Below are positions 20,001 to 34,450 of a stretch of 64,000 nucleotides of DNA, piece by piece (positions within the stretch are counted from its first letter, which is position 1; each line of letters begins with the position of its first letter). Source of the stretch: Anticarsia gemmatalis (Eukaryota > Arthropoda > Insecta > Lepidoptera > Erebidae); the NCBI RefSeq assembly GCF_050436995.1, contig NC_134760.1, positions 12,418,001-12,482,000 of the forward strand, read 5' to 3'. A program made the position numbers and the translations under genes. The notes under the pieces are model-generated. The model was not told the origin of the DNA. It ran no database searches and saw only the letters and a program-made list of their open reading frames with translations.

Positions 20001-22030
20001 AAATAAAATATAAAATATATTCAGGAATATTTCTAAAAAGGTGAAAGTCCTAGACCCGGTTGGCCTAAAAAAAGGTTGACGATCCCTGGTGCTCGTCCCG
20101 CACAGCGCGGTTGGCAACAGGCGAATGAAAGCACTGCTCATTGCAGACGAAATACAACCGTACAACTTTGAAATAAAGTCGATTTTCATTCGAACATACA
20201 AAGTTATTGATCGCAACTTACGCGAAAAACTTTAGTACTTACTTATCGCCATACAAACGATACATGTACTATTTCATTAATTGGCCTAAGCGACGCTACT
20301 TATCAATTAGCACCTCTATCACTATAACTTAAGGTTCAAAATCTAATGTCTGTTTTCAATTTTTTGTTGGGATATTAATCAAAAAGGATTTATACATAGA
20401 GAGATAGTTGAGACAATTATTACGTGTGAATTCATCAGTTTTTGTTCAGCATGTTTGTATGTTTTTTGCGTGAGATGAAACGAAGCAAGAAATTTCAACA
20501 TGTTTAAAGATCGGATTGCTTGGGAATAGTTTTTTAATGCTTTATTATATGTTAATGTTTTCAGTAGATATTTTTAGAGATGAACACATGTTCCTGTGGG
20601 GCATACACACAAATGTAAGTTGTTACAGTAGTTCTTAATTAGACATCCATCGTTTAAAATGTGATATGAAGTAGGTAAGACATTACTTTAGTTTACTTTA
20701 CATTAGTTTAGAGATATTAAAAGAATAAACAGCTTATTGAGGACTTGAAAAGCTTACAGGATTTGGAAATGATTATTCGCAAATTCGGTTTGATAGGTAC
20801 TTATTTTGCCAAGTTAACAAATTTTAGCTATTATCTATCTAGAATATTGAAAATAGATGGTGAAATGAAAGTCAAAAAATAATACCATAATGTTGTTTCT
20901 TGGTATTAGTAGTGCTTTGTACTTTTCTGAACCACATAATTATTTCCCCGAACTTCATTACACAGTTTTTATAACTTAAATCTCATTCATTAGTAAACGA
21001 AAGAAGAAATAATTACCAACTTAAATAATAAATATTCTTTTAACAACCACATCGACTTCAACAATCAATCAACAACGTATAATTTAAGAAACAGAAAAAA
21101 ACTTTTATATTCATGTACCTTTAATAATAGATGTAGCAGGTCTTAAGGGAAAAAAACATGACAGAGGGACGCAGGTTCGAGCCCCGGCTATTGTTCAAGA
21201 ATATTTATAAGTTATGGGAGGTTTGACAGCCTGTCAAGATTCCACCCTTAGATTGGCAAGGGTTGAATTTTTTTGTCTTATTTCTGCTCGGTCCCTTGAG
21301 AGGAAGAGGGGTGAAAGGTGGTGCTAATTTTGGCGTGATGAAGGTTTTTATTTGTTTAATTTTGTTTCTGGATTTTTTAAAGACTCGTGAAATGTCTTTA
21401 AAAGATTTTAATGTGCAGTCGGAATTTCAAATTTTGTAGTGTACCTAAGTCAATTATAGAAGTGAATAATTGTGTTTTTAGAAAACAAATAACAAGCAGA
21501 AGTAGGTACATGTCACTGATGTTTTAGGCAGTAACATAAGATTTCTTCAAAATACGGCCTCATAAATATTGATATTTTTGCTGTAACTTAAAGCATACCC
21601 AAGATTAACAACAAAGAAAATACAAAAAGTAATAATCAATTTGATTCTACGTGGAAATCGAACTCCAGACGACTTACACCCACGTTCACAACTTCTGTAA
21701 GTTGCTATTAGAACTTTAAGAACACAATAAGTACTCTTTAAAAGTCTAGACAAAAACAAAAAATCTAAATGAACTATACCTAGGACTCGAACCTGAGACA
21801 CTACTATCATAAACACAAATTATACGATAAAACTATATAATAATAAGTACATACATAATCACGCCCTTTACACCCGTAGGTGGTGTATGAAAATACACCT
21901 AAGTTTCGCCACTAACAATGTTAGTCCTATGTAATAGAGGGCCTATTGCCATATACCGGGCACATTACCAAGGTCCGGGCTACAATTGAAAAAGAAATCT
22001 TAACAACTTAAAAAACTAGAGACTTTGTGA
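17057..22030. other. Non-coding stretch with dispersed repeats
   Basis: No gene recognised. It holds two copies of the 'TTTGGTCTCTGCCTACC' repeat (17190-17305 and 17690-17776), a tRNA B-box-like motif (GGTTCGAGCCCCGG near 21173-21187) and an inverted 'ATCACGCC...' repeat at 21848-21965. The longer open frames, including one at 18859-19305, show no domain and have a composition like random AT-rich DNA. Confidence 0.5.
17190..17305 (+). repeat. Dispersed noctuid-type repeat with a conserved C-terminal reading frame
   Basis: The core 'TTTGGTCTCTGCCTACCC' is followed by GGCGTGATTTTATGTAT. One frame reads FRSLVSAYPYG then, two codons on, A-stop (TGA). Diverged copies keep the same frame and end: about 17690-17776, 63585-63645 and, inverted, 50099-50190. 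I infer it is the 3' end of a LINE-like element. Confidence 0.65.
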
Positions 22031-22034
22031 GAAT

Positions 22035-22313
22035 GCATGTATGTATGGATGTATGTATCGATGTTTGTTACTCTTTCACGCAAATACTATTGAACCTATT
22101 AAGACGATGGTTAATAGGTAGCTGAAGACCCAGAATAACACATAGGCTACTTTTTATCGCGGAGTTCCCGAGGGATCGGGATTTACACGGGAAGGATTTC
22201 CACGCGGCTCTAGTTTTAAGATAAATTAAAAAATATCTGGCTCGACAACGAAATCGAGCTTGAGACTTCATATACAGCAGTCAGATACACTACCGACCGC
22301 GCCACGGAGAGGT
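22035..22313 (-). mobile_element. tRNA-derived SINE
   Basis: On the minus strand an A-box-like TGGCGCGGTCGGTA (22304-22291) is followed about 30 nt later by a decayed B box (AAGCTCGATTTCG, 22261-22249). This is the head of a tRNA-like promoter. The body continues to about 22035 with lepidopteran LINE-like wording ('aataacacataggctacttt' in plus-strand form) and ends near a TGTATG-type run. SINE structure is inferred from box order and spacing. Confidence 0.65.
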
Positions 22314-25300
22314 ACTATTACTATAATAATAATAAGTGTGACGCAATCGAAGGCTGTAGCGGGTGATGTCACCTCTTTGTAACAGAGAGCTTTTGTTACA
22401 ACCTCGGCTTTATAGTACTAGCTTCTACCAGCGAGTATGTCTATGTAGAAATACTCTAGGGGTTAAAAATTATCTTATGTATAAATCCAGGTTATAAGCT
22501 ATCTATGCGGAAAATTTCATTAAAATTCATGCAGTGGTTTTTGCGTAAGACACTTTCCGTCTACATTAGATTTTGCATATTTAAATACTGTGGATACTGG
22601 ATATTCCTTTGTTATGTGCTTAAAGAAAAGCACATGAAAATATATAATTATAGGAAAGGTATTTTTCTTTAATACAACCCACGACTGTTTTACCCGAGGG
22701 TGGAATCAGATGGTTAGAAAATACTCGCCAAGCTCGTCCTTTACCACGTAGTGCCAATGCAAGTTCCTTTGACGATACAAAAAGATATTTGCATGACTTC
22801 GAAATTGAACCCTAGACTGACGACAGGAATCACTCGCAGTTAATCAACACTATTCTTTTCTAAAATCCTAAGTATACAAATATACATAAAATCGAGCCTT
22901 TTTCCCATTTTAATAATAATCAAATTTTAATAAGTAAGTAATTTCAGAAATTGTTCTAAGAATATATTGTTATTAATAAATTTCTATTCAATTTCCTAAT
23001 GTTCTAACTATAGGTAGTAAAAGCTTTGTTCTCTGCCTACCCCTGTTCCGGAAATGTGCGTCGTGTTCGCTTTGTGCGCGCCGTGTTATTTATTGAAGCA
23101 GATAATACAATAATTAGCACCATACATCCTTTGTTTTAGTATCACAACACTTTTGTAAAAGAAAATATATTACCTAGTTTTTATTTGTTTTTTTTTATAT
23201 CAAAGAATTACATCGTTTGGACAATGTTGGCCTTATATGATGGTTCTAATCTCATTCTCAACTAATGTAGTAAATGCAAAAAAAAAATTCATGTCTCGTT
23301 TTTATTAGAAAACGGCTGAAACGATTATGATTGAGCTTTTTTTAAACAGAGAACGACGGAAACGCCAAGCCGTGTTCGCTAGTAATATTAAATGCGTAAT
23401 TTTAACTTTTGTCCATATATATGTTATGCATACATGTCTAAACTACTGACTCAACTCAACTGATTTTTTTATAGTAACACATTGATTCAAAACAATTATG
23501 GCATAATGTAAAACCTTACTTTTATTTAGAAAGACCCACATATCTTTAAAATAATGTTTACCTATTTTTTTTTTTAAACTTATCTATATATTTTTTGGTA
23601 GTAATTATACTAAAACTTGTTTTATATATTTTTTGTCAGTAATTATAGTAGTTTTTTGTATAAATTTAGTTTTTGTATGAGTCTGTCATTACGTGCATTG
23701 TTAGTGTGAGAGACGCCCACCCTGATGAGCGTCAATTGAATCGATCTGTGTATAGCATCAGAGATCCTTACAACTATTATGTTTCATGTATAAAATATTT
23801 CTGATTTATTATTTTGCTATACACATAACTTAGGTATGCTAGCGGCTGAATTCGAGCTGTCTTTTGCTCTCGAATAGTTGCCTCAGGTTTATAATCTATC
23901 ACAGGTACTGCTTGTCTATCAAATTTCACAAAATCAGCCTAGACGATATGATACAATAAGAAAACTTTCATATAAAACATATAATTTTATTATTCTATCT
24001 CATTTAACAGTTTCATATGAAATACTGGGAAAAATACTCGAAAATTATAACCAACATTTAAAACGACCTCAATGTTTGACGTAAAAATTGTAGAATAAAA
24101 AAAAATAATTTAAACTCTGCCTAGCCCATACAATCCAAGTGTAATGTTATAATACAATTTTCAAGGCTTTAATCAAACAAATAATAAGATCCAATCGTAA
24201 AACAACAAGGACGGAACCCCCCGAACAAATTAAAGCTCTTTTATACGTTTTTTTATTTGATTGGAACGCGTGGGGAGTGGGATTCGATTCCCGGCTCGTT
24301 TATTACGGATTACGGACGGTCACCATTGAATTATGTATTAACCATTTATCTAAAGTGTTCCCAGTTTAATTGATTACGATTGAACTTTCATAGATTATTA
24401 TAGTTTTTTATTTTTATTTTGGATATTGATTATGATCTATTTTTAATCTGAAATTAGATTTTTAAGCGATTGATATAGCATAACGTATGAATGAAACTCG
24501 AGATGAATTAATATTATTAGTTCGAATTCCATGTCGAGTGAATTTTACAAAATTCTAAACTTTTATTTATTCCTTTCTTCTATATAATATAATAATACAA
24601 AAAAATTGTCTGATTTTTATGTATAAGTGATACTGTTGCCTTGCTTCTGCCTCTTATGAAAAAGTATACAATTTTTTATTTGATTATGTATAATTTTAGG
24701 GTCCAAATAATTTACCTTTTATTTCATAAGCTCTATATATACTTTAAACTGCTGAAGCCGCAGCCGCCCACGAAACCTCACAAGGTAATAACACAAGGCC
24801 TTCACATTCAGCGCCAGGTCACGGCCGAAGCTTATAAATACATTTCAGTACTAAAAGTTTGTGTAAAGCCCACTTCGTTTGATCTTTGAAGGCTAAAGTG
24901 AAGATTTTGAGCTTGGACGACTTGCTCTCATATAACAAGGGCTATTTTAAAACTACATGGTTAAACCTATAGCCAAACAACTAGGTAGAGTCCTTTGATG
25001 GTATGTTTGCGGCTAGTAGACGTGTACAAAATTCTGTATAATTAGAACATTAGTGACTCGCAGTTTAGTGTGGCCTGTTTCATACAGCTACTTGATTTAC
25101 GAAGTACAAAGATTTTTTTACTAATATCGAGGTAAATCATGCCTGCCACGGCTCTCTACTAAGTTGTCGGATTACAGGTTTTGAAGCAAGTTCTGATTAT
25201 CTTGGTAATTTACCACCTATCACACATTCTCTTTCTCTTCCTGGCTATACGTGTTATATGGTGGTGGTGTCAGCCTTCCTTGTACTCTTCCTTCACTTCG

Positions 25301-28300
25301 CCCTATCCTTGACGTCGTCTTCCTTTTCTCACTTTCATACCTCGTCGCAACATTTCTGAACCGTTTCACACATTGTTCCTTAAAATTGTTAACGATCAAT
25401 GTAGATAATAATTTAGGTGCATTTCAACTTCAGTAATATTATTTTACACTTACATATCATAATTGGTCTATGACTCAAATTGTCGAGCTCTACATGATGT
25501 AAGAAGAAATGCATTTCATTGTTTAGTTCAAATCGTCCATAAATATTCATTGCTCTATCCCTTTCTGGGTACCAAAGTGCAACAGTCCGAAATTCCAGTA
25601 AAGCAGTAACAAGGGGTGCAGTGTGAATTTATACATAGTCAGTGAACCGTCACGGAACCGTCACGGTGTCGTCACGGAGTCGCCGCGGCCCCGCGTGGTG
25701 TCCTGCGAGGAAACGACACAGTTTTTACTTTCAATGACTGGAAGTCGTAAACGGTGGGTGGTGAGTAGGGATGGACTGAACATCCGTTTTGGATTGCAAT
25801 GCGAAATACATGCGATGTTTGTTGGTTGGATTTTTATTTGGAGAAAAGTAAAGATTTGGTTCCAAGAAGGCGTTTATTAAAGTTTTGAACACAGGTGAAA
25901 AATAAACTCTTGATAAACAATATTTGCGTAGGTACTATACCGAAGTCGTTTTACAGCTCTAAAACTTGTAAAAATAAAGATCTACTCCTGAAACAGCTTT
26001 AACTGTTAACAATTTTGAAATATTACATTTATACAACTTTGATTACATTTTTGATCAGCGTCATTATTTACCGAGCTACTTATCGATACATCGACTAATC
26101 TCCTAAGCGAAACAAAGTAATATTTACCTTCGCATCCATCGATTCGGATGCGAAAACACCTCTATCCCATCACTAGTCATAAAAGTGCATTGCATGTGTT
26201 ACGCGAACATTCGCATGTCATTGTTCCCCAGTACTGTGCAGCGTGCAAGGAGGGGAGCGCGGCGGATGTCCTAGCTATTCGCTCCATCCTCCTAGCGACC
26301 CGTTACATTACTTTTATTTTTAAATGGCCTGCACATAATGACTGTTTACTTGGAACTACACTCAAGTGCGGACAGCTGATTGTATGATTTCTGACTAGTT
26401 GTTAAATTGAATCGTGGAGATGGGTGACTGGTTTACTAGGTTTTTTTATGATACTGGGCTATTTGTGATCAATTAATACATCTACCAATAAATATGTGAA
26501 AATTCTGCAAATCAAAGCTTTGTGTACAATTCCTCGTTAAAAATGTTTTTGAGTTCTAACAATCATTCTTGTCTCAATGTCGTTAACAATCCAAGAAACA
26601 ACTGTTATCCATCATACAAACGTTTGAAATAAATATTGGAATCAAATCAGATCAAAATAAATACAGGTCAACTCATTTCTTGAACTAGCATAACAACTAG
26701 GTTCTTTAATCAAACCAGTACACTAATTTAGTATTTCGTCGCTGCAAAAGACGCTATGTGTTTTTACAAAATTGCATCACAGTCGAAAAACCAAACACGT
26801 ATCGACATTTGCATGCGCATCGACCATTAAATTTGTAAGATGTAAATGTACCATGAGTATAAGTACATATTTGATTTTTACTCCCAAAGGAAGCAAATTC
26901 TGTGTTTTTGTCTACACAGTCACCACAACAGACACTAGCTCAAACACTCGTACACTTGAGTAGTGCGTGGTAAGCTCAGCCCCATCCACTCTCCACCCTC
27001 GCGCCGAGTGTTTACCAACTTGCCCAATGTACGAACAGCTGACTAACACTATACTAGCGATAGTTCGTCTCTCTCTCTTTGTGAATAGTTTGCCGGACCT
27101 CTCGCTCGTGTAAATGGATATTTTAATTTGTTGTGCATATTGTTATTAACGAAATGATCATCCCTTTTTTAATTTGTTGAATTTAATTTTGCTATTAATA
27201 GGGTGCATTTTGAAGCTTTTAACTGCCTTTAAGAATGTAATAACTAAGTAGCTTATGTCTTTGATCAACCCTCATCGATTTTTGTGTTTAACAGATGATT
27301 AAACCACTACCCTGCACGGGATATAATCTATCTTTCAAACAAATTTTATCAAATTTTATTCAGCAGTGTTGGCGTAAAACACACTGACAGATTAATACTG
27401 GGAATTTGTCCTAAAACTGAAATTATTATTCCTGCCATACTCTGTCCGACACGGGAATCGACCCGAAAATATCACAACAAAATCTCACACCCACTTGGAG
27501 CACCGGTGTAGTGAGCTCAGCATCCCTCAGCCTCTTAGTGCCCTCCCCCTCTGTATTTGCGTACACCTCGCCAAATGTGCCGAACAGCTGACACTAGCAC
27601 TACTTGGAACTGCCATGTAATAAAACTACTAATAGCGTAACACTAATAGAACTCTACTCATCATTTATATGTTAACTCCCGTTTCCACAACATTGTATAG
27701 CTGCTTCACTCCTATCAGTCATAGCGTGATGATGTATAGCCTATAGCTAACTCAATTAATAGACTATTAAACACAAATATACTTTTTCAATTTGAACCAT
27801 TAGTTTCTGAGATTAGCACACTCAAATACAAACAACAAATTCTTTAAATTATAAGTATAGATATACAGGCGAGATTTTACATTTAGTTATACGCTAAAGG
27901 GGTAAATTGAGACTAAACCCATACCCATACCCATAAGCTATACGGAAATTAAATATTGTTTCTTGCTAAAAACAATATAAACTTATTTTGCGTCATTTCA
28001 ATTTGACTTTTTGACTTTGTGTTTTTAGATTGTACTCGTAACCATTACAACTATTACGATACGCGGATGTTTCAGTGAGTTCCTTTTAGACATAAATGTA
28101 CATAAAAATACGTTCTTTATATCTGTTGTCTTTTGTTTATTCTCAATCTCATTCCATGGATCGACTTAACAGCCGGAGAAAATTGAACAACGTCTCAAAA
28201 CCTTTTATCACACAACAAAGATATAAACATAATCATTTCTGTTCATCAACTTCTTCCTCGTTTCAAAAGTCGTTAATACTAAAATTACTTTTTTATTCTC

Positions 28301-31300
28301 CAAAAGTTTCCGTTTTTATCACAAGAATTGCTCGAAATTATAGCCTTTTGAAGTGTTGCACTCAATAGCAATAATCGGTGTAAAACTATAAAGACGACTT
28401 ATGACCGCTAGGGGGCGCCCACCCGCTCAATCTATAGGGTACACACAATTTTATTGTATCGTTAAGAATATAAATTTTCATAATGGCCTATTAACCTTTT
28501 ACGTGTTTTAAATACGAATAAATTCAAATACGAAAACTATAATTTTATAAGCGTATCGTAAAATAAGTCGTAAAATTAGTTTCTGAAATGCTTTCATTTA
28601 GCGTTTTTTGTCAAATAAATTTGGTCGTTTCGAGAATATTACCGTCGAGTTTGGGTCACTCTTTGTGGAGCAATCCTTTTATATTCTTTGCCAACCTTAC
28701 TTACCTACAACTTTTTCAATTACTTTGATCGAAGACTACAGAACTATCTTTTAACGGTACAAAGTGGACAGCAAGTTTTATCTTTTTAAATACAATGTAA
28801 TTACTCAATTTTTATGGAAATCAACATGAACATAAAACAAAGAATCATTTATCTCTTCATAAATGAAAGCCCGCAATGGAAGAATACATTTACAAAAGCA
28901 ATTTAATCCATTCATTCGCAGATTGGATCCGTCACTCCATCACTCATTCGTTCACTCGCACAGACCAGTAGTTTGGCAGATGACAGCTGCAATTTTTTAG
29001 CTGCGAGAGCTACTTTTATGCGTGAAACATAAAAATTGTGCTGTGTATGTTTACGAGAAGTGAGGGTTGAGGGTAGAGGGTGGGACGTAACGAAGGGGAG
29101 CGCGGCTTTATCGTCGTTCATATTAAGACTGTGTAAGTGTCATAAAAAGTGTAGGTATGCTTATATTCAGTAGTGTTTTGTATGTTAACGCTTCGACGTA
29201 AAAAGCCTTCTTTTATGCCTCTCTCTTTATTGTTTTATCAGCATATATTTGGCATGCCGTCGACGTTCGGCTCATAGCAGAATTTCGCCCCTTATATTTC
29301 GGCACGGAATGCGTAATTTAACCCTTTTATACAAATATTATGCGGGATTATTGGATTGTTTTAACATAAAGTAATATTTTTATTTGCTCATGAATGGTAT
29401 TTCGACTTTTAGTAAGTTCCTCAATACCTTTTTTGTGGTTCGCCGTGAGAATAACAATGCATATTCGATTCCGAATTTGGGAACCCTTTTGGCGACCACT
29501 TATAAATTTGTGCTTAAACAATAACGTATTAGCGTAAATTAAAATGTTATCGCGATGGCTTTTGTCGTCGAAACAAATTACGTACGTAATTATTTATTAA
29601 AAAATCTCACCCTCCGCATTTGGAAATTGCGTTGCCAACAGCTGATTCCTTCATTGTTTCCACGTACACCCTTGACAACATCACTCTACACGCCAAACAA
29701 GACTTTCATTTGTCCACAATAAGGTTCTTATTTCTTTGCGGGGGTGTAATGATAGGGTGGCAGGAAGTCAGCTGACTGCATCCCTCAGATGTTATTAGAA
29801 ACGAAAATTTGGTCGGTACGCGTCGTCAGACAAAAGTTTTGAATAGCTCAATAATTTAATGTTCGTATTTGAAATACCTTTTACTTTGCTCCTGTCTTGT
29901 TCCAGGGACGTTTAAATTAATAATTTTGTCTATAAACCGTCCTTGTTGAAACATTGGGAACGATGCTGTAATAAGTTTTTAATTGACGATGAAAGTAACA
30001 TTGCTTGTGTCTTTTCATTTAATTTATTGTTTATATTTAACAGAAGAAAATATATACTGTCGCGTACTTTCTGTTTACGTTATTCTACAAGTAAAATATT
30101 TGCATGATAATAATGCTACGAACGATATTCCCGTGATTATAGTCCTGTACGTAACAAACAGAATCCTGATAGAGTTTATAGATTGCACCAGAGCTGAGCG
30201 ACTATCTATGTAGTAAAGTAACTATCGTAATCTTACGAAACCATCGATATGCGCAAAAGATAGATCAGCGCCCCTAGCGTATTTTGGAAGAATTAATATA
30301 TTATAAATATATTTTTTGAATATAATTTTGATTCAAGAATAACGTGAGTGGAAAACTGCGCCTCTGGTCAATAAATATCAAAGACACATATATTTCAAAA
30401 GCAGACTCCCCGTAATAATTCCTTTGAACCAAACAACACAACCCAAAAACCCTTGCACGCCATTGTTTTATCCAAAAATAGGCAGCATTATAAATAGGGT
30501 ATTATGTGTGTAAATCTGCGCGTATGAACCCTCGATTTCCGTAGATATTTAGTACGAGGTGGGTACGCGGTGACATTAATTGACATTTGGAGCGCAGAGC
30601 TATCCCTCAGGGGCTGGCGCATCAATATTAAGCGAGTGTTTTAGGGTTACGTGCCGTATTTCAGACGGCTTAGTTTTAATGTGTTTGATAAGGATGTGTG
30701 GAGGCGGATGATTTAAGGAAACTTTGATTAAGTTGTACTATTTCTACTAGCTACCTACGCACCGAAACAGCTGACTGCCTGGCTCGATTTTTTATATTCG
30801 TCACAAGAAATCAGCAGGAGGTGCCGTTAAGCTTGAATTGAGCCATTTTCAACAAAAGTTTATACCATAGGTCTTCAGTTTTCGTACTTATGAAAGTATG
30901 AGAAAATTAAAAATATTTTTACTTAATGTAGTTCGCTATTTTCTTCCTTTAACTAATGCAGCTTATTGCATAAACCAGTAGGTTACATAGTAATACGAAA
31001 CACAAAGCTCTTTACCAAAACAAAAATCACATCTAACTCACTAAATCTCACAAAAAATACCTCCACATCTTAACAAAAACATTCATATTTTAAGGCCACA
31101 TAACACATTCAGAAACTAACCCTCTATCCGCCGCGCGAGTTGGAGCATTCCTTCACGCGGCGCCTCGCGGGGGCCGCTTGCTCCCAGAGATACGCAGATA
31201 CCGCCACACTACGCCATGCCCCATCACGCGTATTTTGAATACCCATCATGCAAACACGTAGCGTATAAACCTTTCTTATCGCTTTTAAAAAAACTTCGGT

Positions 31301-34300
31301 GAGTATTAAAGGGGTTTTGGAATATTATACCGAGTTTTCGTAAGGGAGCGTTTTTGTGGAGAACAAAGAAACGAATGGGATGAACTAATGAGATCGTGAG
31401 TTGTAAATAAATGTTTAGAAATTATTAATAGATTCAGAGAGCTTTCATCAAATAGAAGAATTTTAAAGCAGCTGGCTTTATCAATCACATCATATCGAAT
31501 TTTACTTGATGATTCGTTAATTATAGACTACCTGACTAAAGTGAAATATAGCCAAAAAGTCATAGCTTAAACCTCGACGCAAATAGCAGAAAAATGCCTA
31601 AAGTAAAATCATACCATTGATTATTGTACAGAACTTTGATCAGCGCCCCTAGCGTAAGTCCTTAGAACTAATTAGTATTCAGAGTACCAAACGCCACGCA
31701 TCTTACTGTAATGAAAATATCAATAGTGTTCTCTGTCGATACAACATACTTTCTTTGTTTCTACAGTAAGAAACAAAATGATGTCTATTAAAGTATAATT
31801 AGTAATTATTATTGTAAGTACAAAAAATATTATCCAAAACCTTGTCTTATGTTAATTAGACCTACCATTATTTCATCAAGTTTTAGAACACATTACATAT
31901 GAAACGATCCTCTTTAACTAAATCGTTGATCGAGTGCGTCAACTTCTGACATAAGCGTATAGCCGTAATACGCTGCCAGGGGACCGGGCCACAGAGGGCC
32001 AGAGTGAGCCACACTGGGGCACATTGGGCCACTGATCATTGAGTGGAGGAGGGTTAAGTGCGTATTGATTCGTGCTCGCCGTATCGTTGGGATTACAGAG
32101 ATGTGTTTATGAGAGTGTTCAAATCGGGGACGTAATAAGTTTGAGGTGTACGCGTTTGAATATGAGCACGATTCAATTGAGTTCTGGTTGCTTTTGATTT
32201 CCAATGAATAATTCAATGTTTATTGGTATGGTAGGCCGTATATTGAACTACTGTTTCTATATTATTATTAATTGTAATTTCGTAAATATTAAATTACAGT
32301 GTATTCATTAACAATACCCCATTCGTAAACTAAATGATTGACGTAAACAGTAGAAGGCTTTTCAGTGGCTAAAAAAGCTCTTCATGAAAATGATAATTAT
32401 TCCTATTATAGTGTCTATACAATGCTGAGTTTGGTTCTATCTGGTAATCTCGGTATGTTATATGCGTAATAGACACACTGACTTTTGCCTGTTCAAGCAT
32501 CGAACCCGCAACACTCAGCATGTTTCTTGGATACTGAATTAAGTGACTAACTCGAGTTTAGTACTGCGATCTAGAATAGAGATCTAGTTCAAATAATATA
32601 ACAAACTAGTACCACTATCAGATAACAGGAGGGTAATAAACTAGAATATCGTTATCACTCATCTGAAACAAAACTAAACAATAAACAAATATGGCTGACC
32701 TACATAACTGTACTGAAAACAAATGTATATTTAGAAGAAATACTTCCGGATATTTTCCGTATGTATAAAACAATTTTGTGACTGACAGACAGTGAGCAAC
32801 CATCTTTGCCTTCGTATCGAGTACTCTCTAGTATATCGAGTATTCTATCGAGTATCCTTCTAGTAAATCTATAAAATAATATAAAGTTTCATCCACTATT
32901 TCAGCAGCTTACGTGTTCATTTTTGTAAAAGTAAAAATCCTAAAACTATACCTGTATTCTAATCGGTTTCGTATAAAATATAAATTTTCAAAAGCTCCTT
33001 TTAATTTAGTTAGATTTTTCTTAGATTACCATAGCGGCAGGCAAATGTATAGGGGAAAAGTCGCGCGACCGAACTAGGTGCAGCAAAAGCTTTGTTCTTG
33101 GCAAACAAAGCAAAACAAATGACAGAAAAAAACATTTCATATTTTCTCTTTACAGAAAAAACAACAATATTTTTCGCAACATTTTAAAATGTCAACAACA
33201 CATTTGGTAACATTCGCACATGCACGATGTTTCCTGCGATAAGTCCCCCGACTGTGTGTGTTATATCACAGTGCTACAGTACACACTACACATGTACGAG
33301 AGAACAACGCGGTGCACCCAATAACATACCGCAGTCGCTTCTACGAACATATTCTATGAATATCATGTGACTTGACGCTTCAGCTGACAACACTCTAAAG
33401 ATACCGACTTACTCTCTGAGGGAAACACTTCCCTATTCAACCACAAACTTTCATCTACACACCAAATTTTACATATATTCACCTCATACTAAAGAAATAG
33501 AGGTCATATTCCTGTAGCACATATTTTTCGGTGGGCACAAATATGAGGAGATCCTTGCCAAGCAATCTCACGCTCAATGTCGCTTTATCGTTATAATGTA
33601 GATTGAGTGTAAGCAGGACGCGTGCATACGTCAGAGGGAGACGAAACATCTTGATGAAATTCATGAAGTCGAGCTTCAAGAATATTTTGTTGATGGTCTG
33701 AATTTGTGAGGCCTTATGGAGTCGGTGTTATTTTTGAATTTTTATGTAGTACTGTGTTATCTGAGGGACTGCGACTCACTGGGTCACGAGATTGGGTTGT
33801 TCCGTAAATATGCTTGTACCTTGTGCTCACGTTTTTTATAAAATCTGCTGAAATGTATTATGTACTGTGTTGTGTTTCATAAATAACTTAGCTTCATTAC
33901 ACAAATTCTTGGTTAAGGAAATTTTCTCTTTACTTTTTCATTTTGTTAGCAGTTACTAAGAAAAGAGTTAATTAAGGCCAGCTATGCAACCATCATCAAT
34001 ATTTTGATTCAAATGTCTCTACATGACTTTTCTCTATTCACATTTGTACCACAACACTGCACGGCTGATTGCTTCCACCTCGGCCCACATACCTGGCCGG
34101 CGCGGCGGTGCAGTGAAGCAGCTCCGAAGTACCCTCACATCCTCGTGAGAAGGAACCGACAGGAAAGGTATCCGAAACTGACTGTATGCAATGAGCCGAG
34201 ACGTTGTGTGTTATGGATATGCTCCAACTACGAGGAGAAACTAGCGAACAGACTGCAACTTTTTTATTTTACCCATAGTTCTAAATTGTTATTGTATTTT

Positions 34301-34450
34301 TCATTAGCTTTCAAGAAGTAGGTAGGGTTACGTCTGCAGTGTACTTAAAACGTATATTTTACAGGAGCGCCTAATATCGCTTAATCTTTAAATGTACTTC
34401 CAGTACGGAAGTGGATGTTTGCCAAACAATTAGAAAAGCAAAGCTATTAA
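22314..34450. other. Long non-coding stretch; possible regulatory DNA
   Basis: No gene recognised in about 12 kb. It holds a LINE-like fragment starting at an ACTAG (about 22418-22560), a partial 'TTGTTCTCTGCCTACCCC' repeat (23024-23048), and a B-box-like motif near 24285. A phased CGTCACGG triplet lies at 25648-25677, a cluster of CAGCTGA E-boxes at 26373-30774, and a GC-rich block at about 31130-31215. Open frames such as 25623-25880 and 34004-34321 carry no domain and are not called. Confidence 0.45.
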
